DNA of 64,000 bases, taken from contig NC_084482.1 of assembly GCF_030035675.1 (NCBI RefSeq), forward strand, positions 218,015,943-218,079,942. The letters run 5' to 3'. How positions within the stretch are numbered: the stretch's first letter is position 1; the number at the start of each line of letters is the position of its first letter. The notes below the pieces were generated by a model. It had not been told where the DNA came from, searched no databases, and worked only from the letters and a program-made list of their open reading frames with translations. Below, piece by piece: positions 44,701-54,720 of the stretch. This DNA comes from Rhineura floridana. Lineage: Eukaryota; Chordata; Lepidosauria; Squamata; Rhineuridae. The position numbers were made by a program, and so were the translations under genes.

Positions 44701-46209
44701 CAGGAGCTGGGAACTTGCAGGCCAAGACCTCACATTCTACACATCTCTGTTGAATTTTGGAGCCCTAGGAAATCAGTGTTTATAGCTGGCCTGGCACCAT
44801 AGTTGGTCATGGGCCAAAGGCCCCAGAAGCTCAGAAGAGCTCCTTGTGATGTCCTTCCCCGCCTGTGACCACTAGTGATGTCTTACTACTGTCAGGCCCA
44901 CCTTATGATGTGCAGCCCACCTCTGGTCACCCCCAGTCAGGAACGTCAGGTTTATTTTTACCTTTCACCACACTAGCACAGATCTCAAAAGATCCCCCTG
45001 CTAGGCCACACTACCCAACACTCTGTATCCCTTATAGCCTATAGACTGTCCCTTAGTCTCTGCCTGGCTATCTCGATACCTTGAGTCTATGGGTATAGGT
45101 AATTCCCAAACCCCCCTGCAGCCTCTTGCCTCTGAAGCTTACAGCTCTGGGTTTCTCTGTGGTACTGGATACAATATCTTTTCCTCCGCAGCAGCCACTA
45201 TTTGATACAATTACTTTTCAGCCTTGGTTACTCTGCCATCCCCCCTGGTCTGTGTATCCCAGCTGAAGAATCAGGTTTTTAGTAAACCAAGAAATATTTA
45301 TTAAGCATTAGAAATAACAAGATTACTTAAGACTTTGTTTACAAGCGTATGGTTTCATATATGTTCTCTTATGTACTTTACTTCCTAATAATTGCCTCAG
45401 AACTCCTGTTTCACTCTCTCAACAGCCACCTTATACTCTCCACACCAACCTCTCCAACACACCAACAACACACCACCAAAACAACACCACCACAAAACAC
45501 CACCCCGATTCAACTGTCATCCTCTCATTTATACTTCCAGCCATTCAAACGCTCAGCCAATCACCCAGCATTCTACAGCCCAGGTACTGCCCCTCCTCAC
45601 TCACTCCACTTACCATATGTCTTATACTAAACCAGCACTTACCATATTTACATTACAGTCAGGAACATCACACTCCTCTACAGTCCAGCCCAGCAGTGCT
45701 TCCTTTACCACTCTCCATGCCAGTCTCCCTGATAGCTGTTTTGATGTTGCATTGGCAGTGCTCTTGATTTTGAACAGAACCCAATCTGGGGTTCATACTG
45801 CAGCAGCTGCCTGCCATTTTAATTTGCCCAGCAAGAAATCCACTGCCCCACAGAGCAATGACATTTTAGGCAACTTCCAAAATGGAGTGGAAATGTACAA
45901 GGCTGGCACCAGGCATGACTGGGCACTTGGGCACCAGCCTGCCCTGAGTCCACAGTGCTGTATCCCAACGCGCACACACACCTAATAATAATCCCACCCA
46001 CATGCCCACCTATTTCTCATGCCATGTGAATGATGTGCATGCTGTGTGTGCATGCCTGCCATTAACCAAGATGGCAGCTGTATCATCAGCTCTTAGGGAA
46101 GCCCCTGCTGCCATCTTGGGTGATGGCAGGCAGGCACACAGCACACATGGCAGTCACACTGGTGGAAGAGGTAGGGGGCATGCTGGCAGGCTTATTGAAG
46201 TCCACACTG

Positions 46210-46245
<36 letters not shown>

Positions 46246-49059
46246 AGCTCCCTCTCTATGATCCAGGGTAAGGTTGGGTTGCAGGAGCTGACACTGCCGC
46301 AAATCATGGAACAGGGGAGCCACCTCCCCATCCTAAGGAGGGGCCCTTCAGGGGCCCCTTTGGGCCACAGGGCCCCTCAGCCAAGGCTCAACCGGGCCAC
46401 CCTCTGGTGCTGTATAAATACTTAATAATTAATCCACCTTTCACAAATGTGCATCCCAGTTGAGTCTTATTTTCAGCATAAAACCTATGAAATAATGTAG
46501 GCTACATAGCACTCTGGACATTCTGGCATCTCATACAAAAAGTCATCCAGTGCCTACACATCCTTGGCACACCTCCACTCTTCTTAACAAGCCTTTCCTT
46601 TCCTAGATGTGACATCATAAATTTGGTTCTTTCCTGTGCTCTCTGTCCTCATGTTGACAACTGTGCGATGCACCCCAAAGAAGATTCCCTGCCATACCAT
46701 TCTGCATTAAAAGGGATTCCCTGAAAATGGGGCCTGTGTTAATTTGGGGTCCCTGGAACTAAACACCTGTTTCAGCTTTTAAAAATTCTATAAACCATTT
46801 CCATAGATACAAATGATGGGGAATTTTATATATACATACATGTATAGCTAATGGGGAATTCAATATACATAAACAATAAGCAAAATGTATTCTTCTATAA
46901 ATCTATAAAGGTTCATAACATTTTAATAGTTTAGTAGAAAACCAGATCTTTTTCTTTTTGGAGCTATCACCTCTGACCATGCTGGTTTGTTTGGAACTAT
47001 TTGTACTCAAAATAATAGATAACACTGTGCTGAACATCTCATTGTCCCTAAGATGTAGAAAGAAAGATTTGCAGTAGTAAAATGCATAACTAAATTGCTT
47101 TGCTCACTAGCTGGAGTGCTTAGTTCACTGTGAAAATGTACTTTCAAGTGAAGTATTGAACATTGCCAAATTCACTAGAACACGATGCAGAGAAGTACAG
47201 TACCTACGCAATGCCTATGCAAATGCCTGTGTAATACTTGTGTAATACTGTCGTGTCTATGTCATTCTGATGTGTTAAATTCTGATTGGCAGATGCTAAA
47301 GTATTTGTCCTAAAATGTAGAAAAGCCAAAGTGCAGTTCTCCACTCACTCAGAGGGAGACTGACCAAGTGTACACTTGTCATCCAATAAAGGCCTACCTT
47401 TTTGCTGCAAGCCTGTGTCTTCAATTTTTATTCATGGACCCCCAGCAAAGAACCCACAGGAGAAATACAAAATTATCCATCACAAACACCGTTGACACTT
47501 TCACTTCAATGCACCTTCTTCTCTTTATGATTAGACCGTGCCTCAGTCCAGGTGTACAGAAAGCTGTCGCCCTGGATACAAGAAAGTGGCTAAAGAAGGA
47601 GAGCCGGTTTGCTGCTATGCTTGTGCTCCATGTGCAGAAGGGACCATCTCCACTCAAGAAGGTGGGTTGACTCCGAGGGAAAAAGGCATTCCTTGGGGAA
47701 AATAAATAGGGCAAAGATTCACCCAGAAAAAGTTTCTGTGAATATTCCAATGACACTTTTGATTGTGGATCCTTTATTGGCTAGCGTATTTTAATTGCCA
47801 TAATTATTTGATAAGATCGGTTGACAGACATAAACTTGAGAAATAAATTGCAAGAGACCAAGTAGTGAGAGGGTTTGATAGATACTGCCTATACCATACA
47901 ACCTTTTATGGTTTTTATCACAGCCTACATACTTATATCTGATTGGGACAGACATATGTTTTAATATCTTGGCCTGTATCCACTCTGGTTATTCTGGAGC
48001 GTAATCCTCCAAATGGAACACAGATTATGATGCATTTATGCTGAATGTACAGGTTAATGAAGTTGCTCCTCTTTTATGGAATGCAACAGAACAAAGAATG
48101 TGATGGTTATAAGCTTGAAATTACTGAAGCCTCTCTTCTTCTTTTCAGATGCAGAACATTGCAACAAATGCCCAGAACATCAGTATCCAAACAAGGACCT
48201 AGATCAATGTGTTCCCAAGATTGTCACATTCCTGTCCTTTAAAGAGTCTTTAGGGACCATCCTTGTTTCTTTTGCTTTATTCTTGTCATTAACTACGAGT
48301 TTTGTTTTAGGAATCTTCATTAAATATATTGACACTCCAGTAGTCAAAGCCAACAACCAGAATCTTTCATACATCCTCCTTATCTCCCTCCTGCTTTCCT
48401 TTTTGTCCTCCTTCCTGTTCACCAACCGGCCAAGGAAAACAACCTGCCTTCTCCGACAAACAGCCTTCAGCATCATTTTCTCAGTTTCCATCTCTTCTGT
48501 CTTGGCAAAAACCATCACTGTAGTGCTAGCCTTCCTGGCCACAAAGCCAGGGGACAGGGTGAGGAGGTGGCTGGGGAAGAGTCTGGCCAACTCCATTGTC
48601 ATTTCCAGTTCTAGTATCCAAGTTGTCATCTGCACCATCTGGCTAGTGATCTCTCCCCCATTCCCAGACTCTGACATGCATTCCCAGCCTGGAGAAATCA
48701 TCCTGCAATGCAACGAAGGGTCTGTGACCATGTTTTATGGTTCCCTTGGCTACATGGGCTTTCTGGCTGCCACCAGCTTTGCAGTGGCTTTCCTGGCCAG
48801 GAGGCTGCCTGGGGCCTTCAATGAAGCCAAGCTGATCACCTTCAGCATGCTGGTCTTCTGCAGTGTTTGGGTGTCCTTTGTGCCCACCTACCTGAGCACA
48901 AAGGGGAAATACATGGCAGCCGTGCAGGTCTTCTCTATCTTGGCCTCCAGTGCTGGGCTCCTGGGCTGCATCTTCCTTCCCAAATGCTACATCATTGTAC
49001 TGAGGCCTGATCTGAATACAAAGGAGTGTCTGATAACAAAAACTAAAGATGGCATCTGA
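38504..49059 (+). CDS. V2R-C: complete vomeronasal type-2 receptor, six exons, 863 aa
   Basis: The one complete host gene. Exons are 38504-38727, 39972-40263, 42717-43526, 44349-44576, 47535-47661 and 48149-49059 (224, 292, 810, 228, 127, 911 nt; 2592 in total, 864 codons with the stop). All introns are GT-AG and the phases 2, 0, 0, 0, 1 agree. Residues 1-20 or so are a signal peptide, about 75-515 the ligand-binding Venus-flytrap domain, about 519-584 the cysteine-rich NCD3G linker and about 595-850 seven helices. The length is normal for V2Rs. The protein should act as a chemosignal receptor in vomeronasal neurons; by family knowledge it couples through Go and Trpc2. Intron 2 holds a Bov-B; intron 4 holds two solo LTRs, a GC-rich DNA element and a TG repeat. 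No disabling change is visible. Confidence 0.93.
38770..39048 (-). repeat. Dispersed repeat, copy 2 of an inverted pair (V2R-C intron 1)
   Basis: Inverse of 31200-31445. Within it about 37 bp containing CACAGTCCAATCCACTTCCT is tandemly repeated, which copy 1 lacks. Confidence 0.6.
39695..39774 (+). mobile_element. L2-like 3' tail (V2R-C intron 1)
   Basis: GGGCTCCTGCTGGGAAGAAG, then GGGATATAAATCAAATAATA and AAATAAATAAAA, matching the tail at 8850-8914. Confidence 0.7.
39972..40263 (+). CDS. V2R-C exon 2
   Basis: 292 nt with [20 protein letters not shown] and ending IYKIPQ. The acceptor is TTTTGAG; using the later TTTTTCAG eight bases on would break the phase and the match to V2R-A exon 2. 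The donor is CAA/GTACGA, weaker than the CAG/GTATGA of V2R-A. Confidence 0.88.
40931..41030 (+). mobile_element. tRNA-Ala-like SINE, 5' part
   Basis: GGTCATAGCTCAGTGGTAGA and TTTTGCATGCAGAAGGTCCC with a TTCAATCCC B box. This is a tRNA-derived head, with the SINE body starting after it. Two more copies are at 54935 and 55957. Confidence 0.75.
41031..41690 (-). mobile_element. L2-like 3' end interrupted by Bov-B
   Basis: TATTTATTTAATAAAATCAA, then after the Bov-B ATATACCGCATGATTGTAAA and GCGATTTACAAA, a typical 3' end with ATACCGC...GCGGTTTACAA pairing. Confidence 0.55.
41067..41539 (+). mobile_element. Bov-B LINE 3' end with target duplication (V2R-C intron 2)
   Basis: 473 bp, 5'-truncated, encoding the WCWRRAL...[11 protein letters not shown] and [18 protein letters not shown] tail in two frames and ending AACAACAAA. 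Flanks AATATACC(A/G)CATG at 41054-41066 and 41540-41552 are a 13-bp duplication with one difference. Confidence 0.9.
41691..41878 (-). mobile_element. Sauria SINE, head missing
   Basis: Bov-B-like tail, CCTCTGAGGCTGAGAGGCAG body and GGATTCGAACCCTGGTCTC part of the tRNA head on the minus strand. Confidence 0.85.
42717..43526 (+). CDS. V2R-C exon 3
   Basis: 810 nt, ISYGF to QPWQ, the main part of the Venus-flytrap domain. The motifs are as in V2[38 protein letters not shown] and [10 protein letters not shown]. Donor CAG/GTATTT. Confidence 0.92.
44058..44130 (+). mobile_element. Sauria SINE fragment
   Basis: AGAGGAAGGCAATGATAAAC and CCACCTCTGAATACC, AAAACCCTATGAACAG. Part of the SINE body in V2R-C intron 3. 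Confidence 0.6.
44349..44576 (+). CDS. V2R-C exon 4
   Basis: 228 nt, [10 protein letters not shown] to VWPKQFSK, with [16 protein letters not shown]. Acceptor ATTCCAG, donor GTAGGA. Confidence 0.92.
44937..45672 (-). mobile_element. Solo LTR fossil, family 1 copy 2 (V2R-C intron 4)
   Basis: About 735 bp homologous to 12368-13070 on the other strand, ending TGTGATGTTCC when read on the minus strand. No internal region. The flanking intron still aligns with V2R-B intron 4. Confidence 0.65.
45899..46412. mobile_element. GC-rich non-autonomous DNA element with (TG)n (V2R-C intron 4)
   Basis: Ends CTGGCACCAG... and ...CTGGTGC, with flanks TGTACAA and TGTATAA. The interior has an AAGATGGCAGC / GCTGCCATCTT inverted pair and AGGGGCCCTTCAGGGGCCCC, resembling 36196-36605. 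Confidence 0.5.
46216..46243 (+). repeat. (TG)n microsatellite
   Basis: About 14 uninterrupted TG units; a likely polymorphic marker in V2R-C intron 4. Confidence 0.9.
46814..47482 (+). mobile_element. Solo LTR fossil (V2R-C intron 4)
   Basis: 669 bp with ends TGATGG...CCATCA and CAAA on both sides (46810-46813, 47483-47486). AATAAA lies in its 3' part. V2R-B lacks it at the same intron point, so it entered after the two loci split. Confidence 0.75.
47535..47661 (+). CDS. V2R-C exon 5 (cysteine-rich NCD3G)
   Basis: 127 nt, [20 protein letters not shown] then CCYACAPC, ending in phase 1 before GTGGGT. A solo LTR ends only 52 bp upstream of the exon. Confidence 0.92.
48149..49059 (+). CDS. 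V2R-C exon 6 (seven-transmembrane domain)
   Basis: 911 nt, open to the stop at 49057-49059. It carries the final NCD3G cysteines (HCNKCPEHQ), TM1 beginning at [14 protein letters not shown], the [19 protein letters not shown] loop/TM3 region and the C-terminal [16 protein letters not shown] tail of the V2R family. Confidence 0.95.
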
Positions 49060-49102
49060 TTGTTTAAAATATTCAGTTTTGATCACAGATGTCCATCAGA
49101 GA

Positions 49103-49108
49103 AATAAA
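49103..49108 (+). terminator. Likely polyadenylation signal of V2R-C
   Basis: A canonical AATAAA about 44 bp after the V2R-C stop codon, in the right orientation for a short 3' UTR. Confidence 0.5.
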
Positions 49109-49833
49109 GAATGGAGATATAGCAAGTTGTCAGCTTCCATCCTAAAATGTGTTAAAGGAAGGGGTTTCTTTTGTTTAAGTGCTCTTGAATTCAGCATAAC
49201 AATTCACAATTTGATTTGAATTTCTTCCAACAATAGGTCATAACATAATTATTAATGCCTTCTTTTCTTATTGGGTCTAGAGGCAGATGCTCCCCACCCC
49301 CTTCAGAGTTTAAGGGGGTGGGAGGATGACTCTATCTAGCTGATGCTCAGGCATGGACAAGGAGCAAACCTCTTGTACTTTGGGGGGAAACTGGAATTGC
49401 AGTGTAATGGCATTTACTCCCAGGTAAAGAAGTATAGGATTACCATAGATCTAGGCTTTCCCTCTAGATCTTTTAAAAGAGTATTAAAAAAGTGACAACT
49501 TGAAAGTTTATACATCACCCTTCCCCCCAAAGGAGCCCAGTGTGGCGACCCCATTAACACTACATTAGAAAACAAAGAGGAGAGAAAAAGTTGTTGAACA
49601 TATGCAGAGTGCCTTTCCCTTCCCTCACCATTTTTCTTGGGACTGGGGTAGTGACTCACAAAATGGGAGGAGAACAACAAGAGAGCCACAAAGCCCAAGA
49701 ATGAGTCAAAATCATGATTAAAGTGATGTCTCCCTTCCCAATCAGCCCAAATCTTGTTAGACTGTTTCCAGCACTGGACCCTCCTTTTTGCCTCATCAGT
49801 CCAACGCGATCTGAGAATAGTGAGGTTCAGAAA
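49109..49833. other. No gene recognised; 3' flank of V2R-C
   Basis: Nothing coding or repetitive that I can name. Confidence 0.45.
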
Positions 49834-49841
49834 GTCTAGAC

Positions 49842-49979
49842 CAGCCTTTCCCAACCGGTGTGCCTCCAGATGTTGTTGGACCACAACTCCCATCAGCCTC
49901 AGCCATTGGCAATGCTAGCTGAAGCTGATGGGATTTGTGGTCCAACAGCATCTGGAGGCACACTGGTTGGGAAAGGCTG
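49842..49979. mobile_element. hAT-type MITE
   Basis: 138 bp with ends CAGCCTTTCCCAACC(G/A)GTGTG and inverse. Flanks GTCTAGAC and GTCTAGGT (six of eight). Confidence 0.88.
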
Positions 49980-50314
49980 GTCTAGGTGCAACAATCGACA
50001 TCCTGCTTACATGGGAATAAACTATTGAATTCAATAGGACTTCTGAGTAGTCATTCATTTATTCATTGGCCATCACTCGTGGCTGAGTAAGATTGTCTTC
50101 CAGGGTAAGGTCTTTAACGGTGGGTCCGTAAGTGACTGTGGAGGCCAATTCTGGATCCACACAGCCTCCCATAGGGAGGACATAGGTTTCCAGATGGAAG
50201 ATGGTCGCAACGAGGATTTGCTTGACGTGCCTTTCCCTTAGCTCAGTTGTCACTTTTGCCCTGTACTCGTGCCTCTTCAAAGTCCATAGCACCATTGATA
50301 ACGGCCAACCTCCA

Positions 50315-52415
50315 CTTCCGGGAAGGGTTGCTTTGCCTGTGCTGCCTCTGAGTCAAGCTCTCGTCTCAGAAGAAGCTTTTTCAGCTTTAAAATCAGTCAC
50401 AACGCTCTTTTTGACTGGTAAAGATTTTCTCCCGGGCAGGGAGAAACGTAGAGAGATTAACCACAAAGCCTGTTTTTGTGGGGAGGACTGGATTTCATTT
50501 ATTTATGAGAGAAGGTTCAAACTGCAATGCCGGACGGACTTTCATCAAGCTCTAGCTGATTACAGCAACACGTTTATCTTTTCTTTAAAGAAAAACGAAC
50601 TCTAACAGGCAGATAAGCATCCTTCTTTCTATTTTCTTTTTTTACTTGGTTTAAATTGGTGCAGCAAAAAAGAGATTTGTCAATGAATCAGCTGTGCAGA
50701 ACTTCTAGGTGAGTTATGGCTTTTCTCTTTCACTAACGAAATTAAGGAGGAAAGAAATCAAAAAAGCTTATCTTTGTTTTTATCGCAAAAAGCTGTCCTG
50801 GAGGTGCATTCTAAAGATACCAACGGAAGAGGGATTTCTATTTTGAGGAGGGGGGGGGATTTTTTTGGTCTATTTCATTTTGACGAATCTGCTTGTTCAC
50901 GACGCCACTAATTGTTTTGATGTTGGGAACTAAGTTTGTTTTGTATTCCTGAACACATAGAGATAAGGCAGGCTGTACTGTCTACACTGATATAAGCAAG
51001 CCTGGAATATTAACCCAATTGTGGCTGAAATAATTTTTGTTTCTGTGGTTTTAAGAATGACAACCAGGAAAGTGATTGAGACCATGGAAGAAATTATGTT
51101 TCAGAAAATAATGGGTGAGATTGAGATAACGAAACAAACCCTGAGACAGGGTAGACAGGAGATGAAAATTGAATTTAACAAAATGACGCAGGAGCTTAAA
51201 GAAATAGTGGATTCTGTGAGAGAGGAGTTTGATGGGATAGGGAAGCTACAAGCCCTGGAGATTGGAACAAATGTGAAATTGGAAAAAGATTTGGAGTTTA
51301 TGGATGTTAGAAATAAAGTTGACTGTTTGGAATTCAACGTTGTCTCTGAAGAAATTAATGAAGATTTTGGTGGTAAAGTTATCAATGTCTTGGATAATTT
51401 TCTGGACTGGAATGATGTGATGGAGCTTGACATAGAAAAAATCTATGGAGTTGGCTACAGATATGTGACAGTGGAGAAACTCTTAAGAGATGAGCCAGTG
51501 CATTTTGTAAAAAAGAAGAACAGAGATATGACTTTGCAGCAATATTTCAGCAACATATTCAGAATTCTTGACTGGAATGATGTGATGGGGCTTGACATAG
51601 AAAATTTTTTTGGAATTAACTACAAATATGTGACAGAGCAGAGATGCACCCAGAGCAGAGATGTGACTTTACAACAATATTTCAACAACATATTCAGAAT
51701 TGATGGCAAGGACATATCTGTGATGGGGGAAATTCCCATCAGACTCTTGTTATATGACTATGGCTATGACAGCAAGATCATCATGGGATACTGATAATGG
51801 ATGAATGGATACTGAAACCACTGGATTTAACAGGACTATTGAAGATGGAAGATGGAATTAATATTGATAATGGAAGAATGGTTATGGAAATTATTGGACT
51901 TAACAGATTTGACGAGATGGATTAATTGATATGTTTACTTGGACTATGGCTATGATAACAAGATTATTATGGGATACTGATAACGGAAGAATGGCTACTG
52001 AAATTACTGGACTTAACAGGATTATTGAAGATGGAAGATGGAATTAATATAGATAATGGAAGAATGGCTATTGAAATTGTTGGGCCTAACAGATTTGAAT
52101 CAGATGGATTAAGCGACATGTTTATTTGGAGAAAAATTGAAAGATATATCTCTCAAGGAATTGAAACCTCTCTTTGACTTTTTGTGGAAAGAATAAAATA
52201 ATGTTTATGAGATTTGATGATTAATTAAGATAATTACTGGAGGAAAGTGATTTTATAATATAATTTTAGAGATAGGATTGTTATATATTGTAGACCTATA
52301 ACTGATCTGCGACAAATCGGAAGTCAACATCTTATTTTATTGTTTAATTGTTTTTGTTTTGTTTTGTTTCTTGTCTTTGAAAATTTGAATAAAAATTAAT
52401 GATAAAAAAAAAAAG
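50315..52415 (+). mobile_element. Complete ORF1-only L1-derived retrotransposon (HAL1-like)
   Basis: 2101 bp between perfect 18-bp copies of GATAACGGCCAACCTCCA (50297-50314, 52416-52433), ending GATAAAAAAAAAAA. The flanks, tail and a single ORF1-like gene at 51021-51794 are those of an L1 insertion. There is no endonuclease or reverse transcriptase anywhere in it. The 5' UTR is about 700 bp; the 3' UTR holds a tandem repeat of about 185 bp. It must have used an L1 enzyme in trans. The first complete-looking copy; a relative is at 57815-59942. Confidence 0.85.
51021..51794 (+). CDS. L1 ORF1-like protein with internal duplication
   Basis: 257 codons. The N-terminal half is a charged, heptad-like coiled coil (MEEIMFQKIMGEIEITKQTL, then E/K-rich). 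The C-terminal half resembles the RNA-binding core of L1 ORF1p (DIEKIYGVGYRYVTVEKLLR, VHFVKKKNRDMTLQQYF). About 55 residues starting LDWNDVMELDIEK are repeated in tandem (LDWNDVMGLDIEN), a repeat absent from the 58361-59014 copy. The protein ends ...DYGYDSKIIMGY without the usual L1 C-terminal domain. A start at the second methionine (51057, MTTRKVIET) is equally likely. Confidence 0.7.
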   Translation: MAEIIFVSVVLRMTTRKVIETMEEIMFQKIMGEIEITKQTLRQGRQEMKIEFNKMTQELKEIVDSVREEFDGIGKLQALEIGTNVKLEKDLEFMDVRNKVDCLEFNVVSEEINEDFGGKVINVLDNFLDWNDVMELDIEKIYGVGYRYVTVEKLLRDEPVHFVKKKNRDMTLQQYFSNIFRILDWNDVMGLDIENFFGINYKYVTEQRCTQSRDVTLQQYFNNIFRIDGKDISVMGEIPIRLLLYDYGYDSKIIMGY

Positions 52416-52517
52416 ATAACGGCCAACCTCCAATTGGGACGCTCATGGGCCAGAGCTTCCCAGTTCTCAATGTTCATGTTACATGTTTTTAGGTTAGCTT
52501 TAAGAACATCTTTAAAC

Positions 52518-54720
52518 CTGTCCCTGGAAAACTGGTAGAAAGTATTATTAAAGCTAGATTAACTAAGCACATAGAAGAACAAGCCTTGCTGAAGCAGAGG
52601 CAGCATGGCTTCTGCAAGGGAAAGTCCTGTCTCAGTAACCTATTAGAATTCTTTGAGAGTGTCAATAAGCATATAGATAGAGGTGATCCAGTGGACATAG
52701 TGTACTTAGACTTTCAAAAAGCGTTTGACAACGTACCTCACCAAAGACTTCTGAGGAAGCTTAGCAGTCATGGAATAAGAGGAGAGGTCCGTGTGACGCC
52801 CTTCCCTGGCTCTCCCTGTCAGGTTCCTACCTGCTCGTGGTTACTGCCTGTCTCTAGGCACCACCAGGGACTCCACCAGTCCGGACTGTCCTTTTTTATG
52901 GTTTCTCTCCCCGCTCTAGCACAGATCTCAACAGATCCCCCTGCTAGGCAGCACCACCAGTCATGTCCTATAACCAGTAGTCCCAGAGACTCTGCCTGAG
53001 TCTCCCTCAACTACGTTACCTCTGTGACTGCGTGCTTAAGCTGTCCCAATCCCTTTGATTTACTCAGACTGCTTATAATTCTGGTTTGCTTTGAATACTT
53101 GTGGTGTTATATTCTTCCCTTCACCTTCTGCCACCATATGTCACTCTTCAGCCTTGGTATTTACCTTACCCTCCCTTCTGGTCTGTGAAACCCCAGCCAA
53201 GGATCAGGCCTTTGGTAAACCAAAAGTATTTATTAATAACAAAGATAACAAGGTTAACAAGATTACTCTAAAAGGCACTTAAGCATATGGTTACATCTAT
53301 TCCTGAGGTACTGGTCTTAGTATTAATCCTAACTCCACACTCTCCTCTCATTCACCTCACAATCACCATCCACCAACTAACACCCACCCAGATTTAACTG
53401 ACATCCTTCCATTTTATACTCACAGCCATTTTAAACATTCAGCCAATCATCAAGCATTCTACTCACCATGCATCTCCTATACAAACAGCACTTACCATAT
53501 ATACACAAATAGAGGATCATCACAGTCCTCTTGTGGATAAGGAATTGGTTAAGAAACAGAAAGCAGAGAGTAGGAATAAATGGACAGTTCTCCCAATGGA
53601 GGGCTGTAGAAAGTGGAGTCCCTCAAAGATCGGTATCGGGACCTGTACTTTTCAACTTGTTCATTAATGACCTAGAATAAGGAGTGAGCAGTGAAGTGAC
53701 CAAGTTTGCTGACGACACTAAATTGTTCAGGGTTGTTAAAACAAAAAGGGATTGCGAAGAGCTCCAAAAAGACCTCTCCAAACTGAGTGAATGGGCGGAA
53801 AAATGGCAAATGCAATTCAATATAAACAAGTGTAAAATTATGCATATTGGAGCAAAAAATCTGAATTTCACATATACGCTCATGGGGTCTGAACTGGCAG
53901 TGACCAACCAGGAGAGAGTCCTCGAGGTTGTAGTGGACAGCACGATGAAAATGTCAACCCAGTGTGCGGCAGCTGTGAAAAAGGCAAATTCCATTCTAGC
54001 GATAATTAGGAAAGGTATTGAAAATAAAACAACTGATATCATAATGTCGTTGTATAAATCTATGGTGCGGCCGCATTTGGAATACTGTGTACAGTTCTGG
54101 TTGCCTCATCTCAAAAAGGATATTATAGAATTGGAAAAGGTTCAGAAGAGGGCAACCAGAATGATCAAGGGGATGGAGCGACTCCCTTACGAGGAAAGGT
54201 TGCAGCATTTGGGGCTTTTTAGTTTAGAGAAAAGGCGGGTCAGAGGAGACATGATAGAAGTGTATAAAATTATGCATAGCATTGAGAAAGTGGATAGAGA
54301 AAAGTTCTTCTCCCTCTCTCATAATACTAGAACTCGTGGACATTCAAAGAAGCTGAATGTTGGAAGATTCAGAACAGACAAAAGGAAGTACTTCTTTACT
54401 CAGCGCATAGTTAAACGATGGAATTTGCTCCCACAAGATGCAGTAATGGCCACCAGCTTGGATGGCTTTAAAAGAAGATTAGACAAATTCATGGAGGACA
54501 GGGCTATCAATGGCTACTAGCCGTGATGGCTGTGCTCTGCCACCCTAGTCATAGGCAGCATGCTTCTGAAAACCAGTTGCCGGAAGCCTCAGGAGGGGAG
54601 AGTGTTCTTGCACTCGAGTCCTGCTTGCGGGCTTCCCCCAGGCACCTGGTTGGCCACTGTGAGAACAGGATGCTGGACTAGATGGGCCACTGGCCTGATC
54701 CAGCAGGCTCTTCTTAATCC
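52518..54720 (+). mobile_element. CR1 LINE, 3' half, split by a solo LTR
   Basis: It encodes CR1 reverse transcriptase from VPGKLVESIIKARLTKHIEE through YLDFQKAFDNVPHQRLL, then, after the LTR, KFADDTKLF, SMVRPHLEYCVQFWLPHLKK and a complete C-terminus [16 protein letters not shown] ... MEDRAINGY. The CR1 3' UTR and terminus follow to about 54720. The last 278 codons (from 53684) are open. Confidence 0.9.
52791..53524 (-). mobile_element. Solo LTR fossil, family 1 relative, inside CR1
   Basis: 734 bp with TGTGA...TCACA ends and GTCC on both sides (52787-52790, 53525-53528). Its body is a diverged relative of the LTRs at 12368 and 44937. CR1 continues on both sides, so no internal region was present or it was lost by recombination between LTRs. 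Confidence 0.78.

Larger units (their letters stand above)
50050..52520 (-). repeat. Unclassified repeat serving as target of the L1-derived insertion
   Basis: The pieces 50050-50314 and 52416-52517 join across the inserted element. On the minus strand the left piece can encode DLTLEDNLTQPRVMANE and TVTYGPTVKD. It looks like the end of an old LINE, but I cannot name the family. Confidence 0.35.

Noticed and set aside
45392-45985. 197-codon frame rich in T, P, H and S
   Set aside because: It lies over a solo LTR and simple CACCA-rich sequence; composition explains the open frame.
46216-46243. Short repeats as CRISPR-like array
   Set aside because: A plain TG microsatellite in a vertebrate intron, without spacers.
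48204-49086. Long open frames on the minus strand opposite V2R-C exon 6
   Set aside because: They are shadows of the conserved seven-helix exon; no start context, splice signals or known domain. The same holds opposite V2R-B exon 6.
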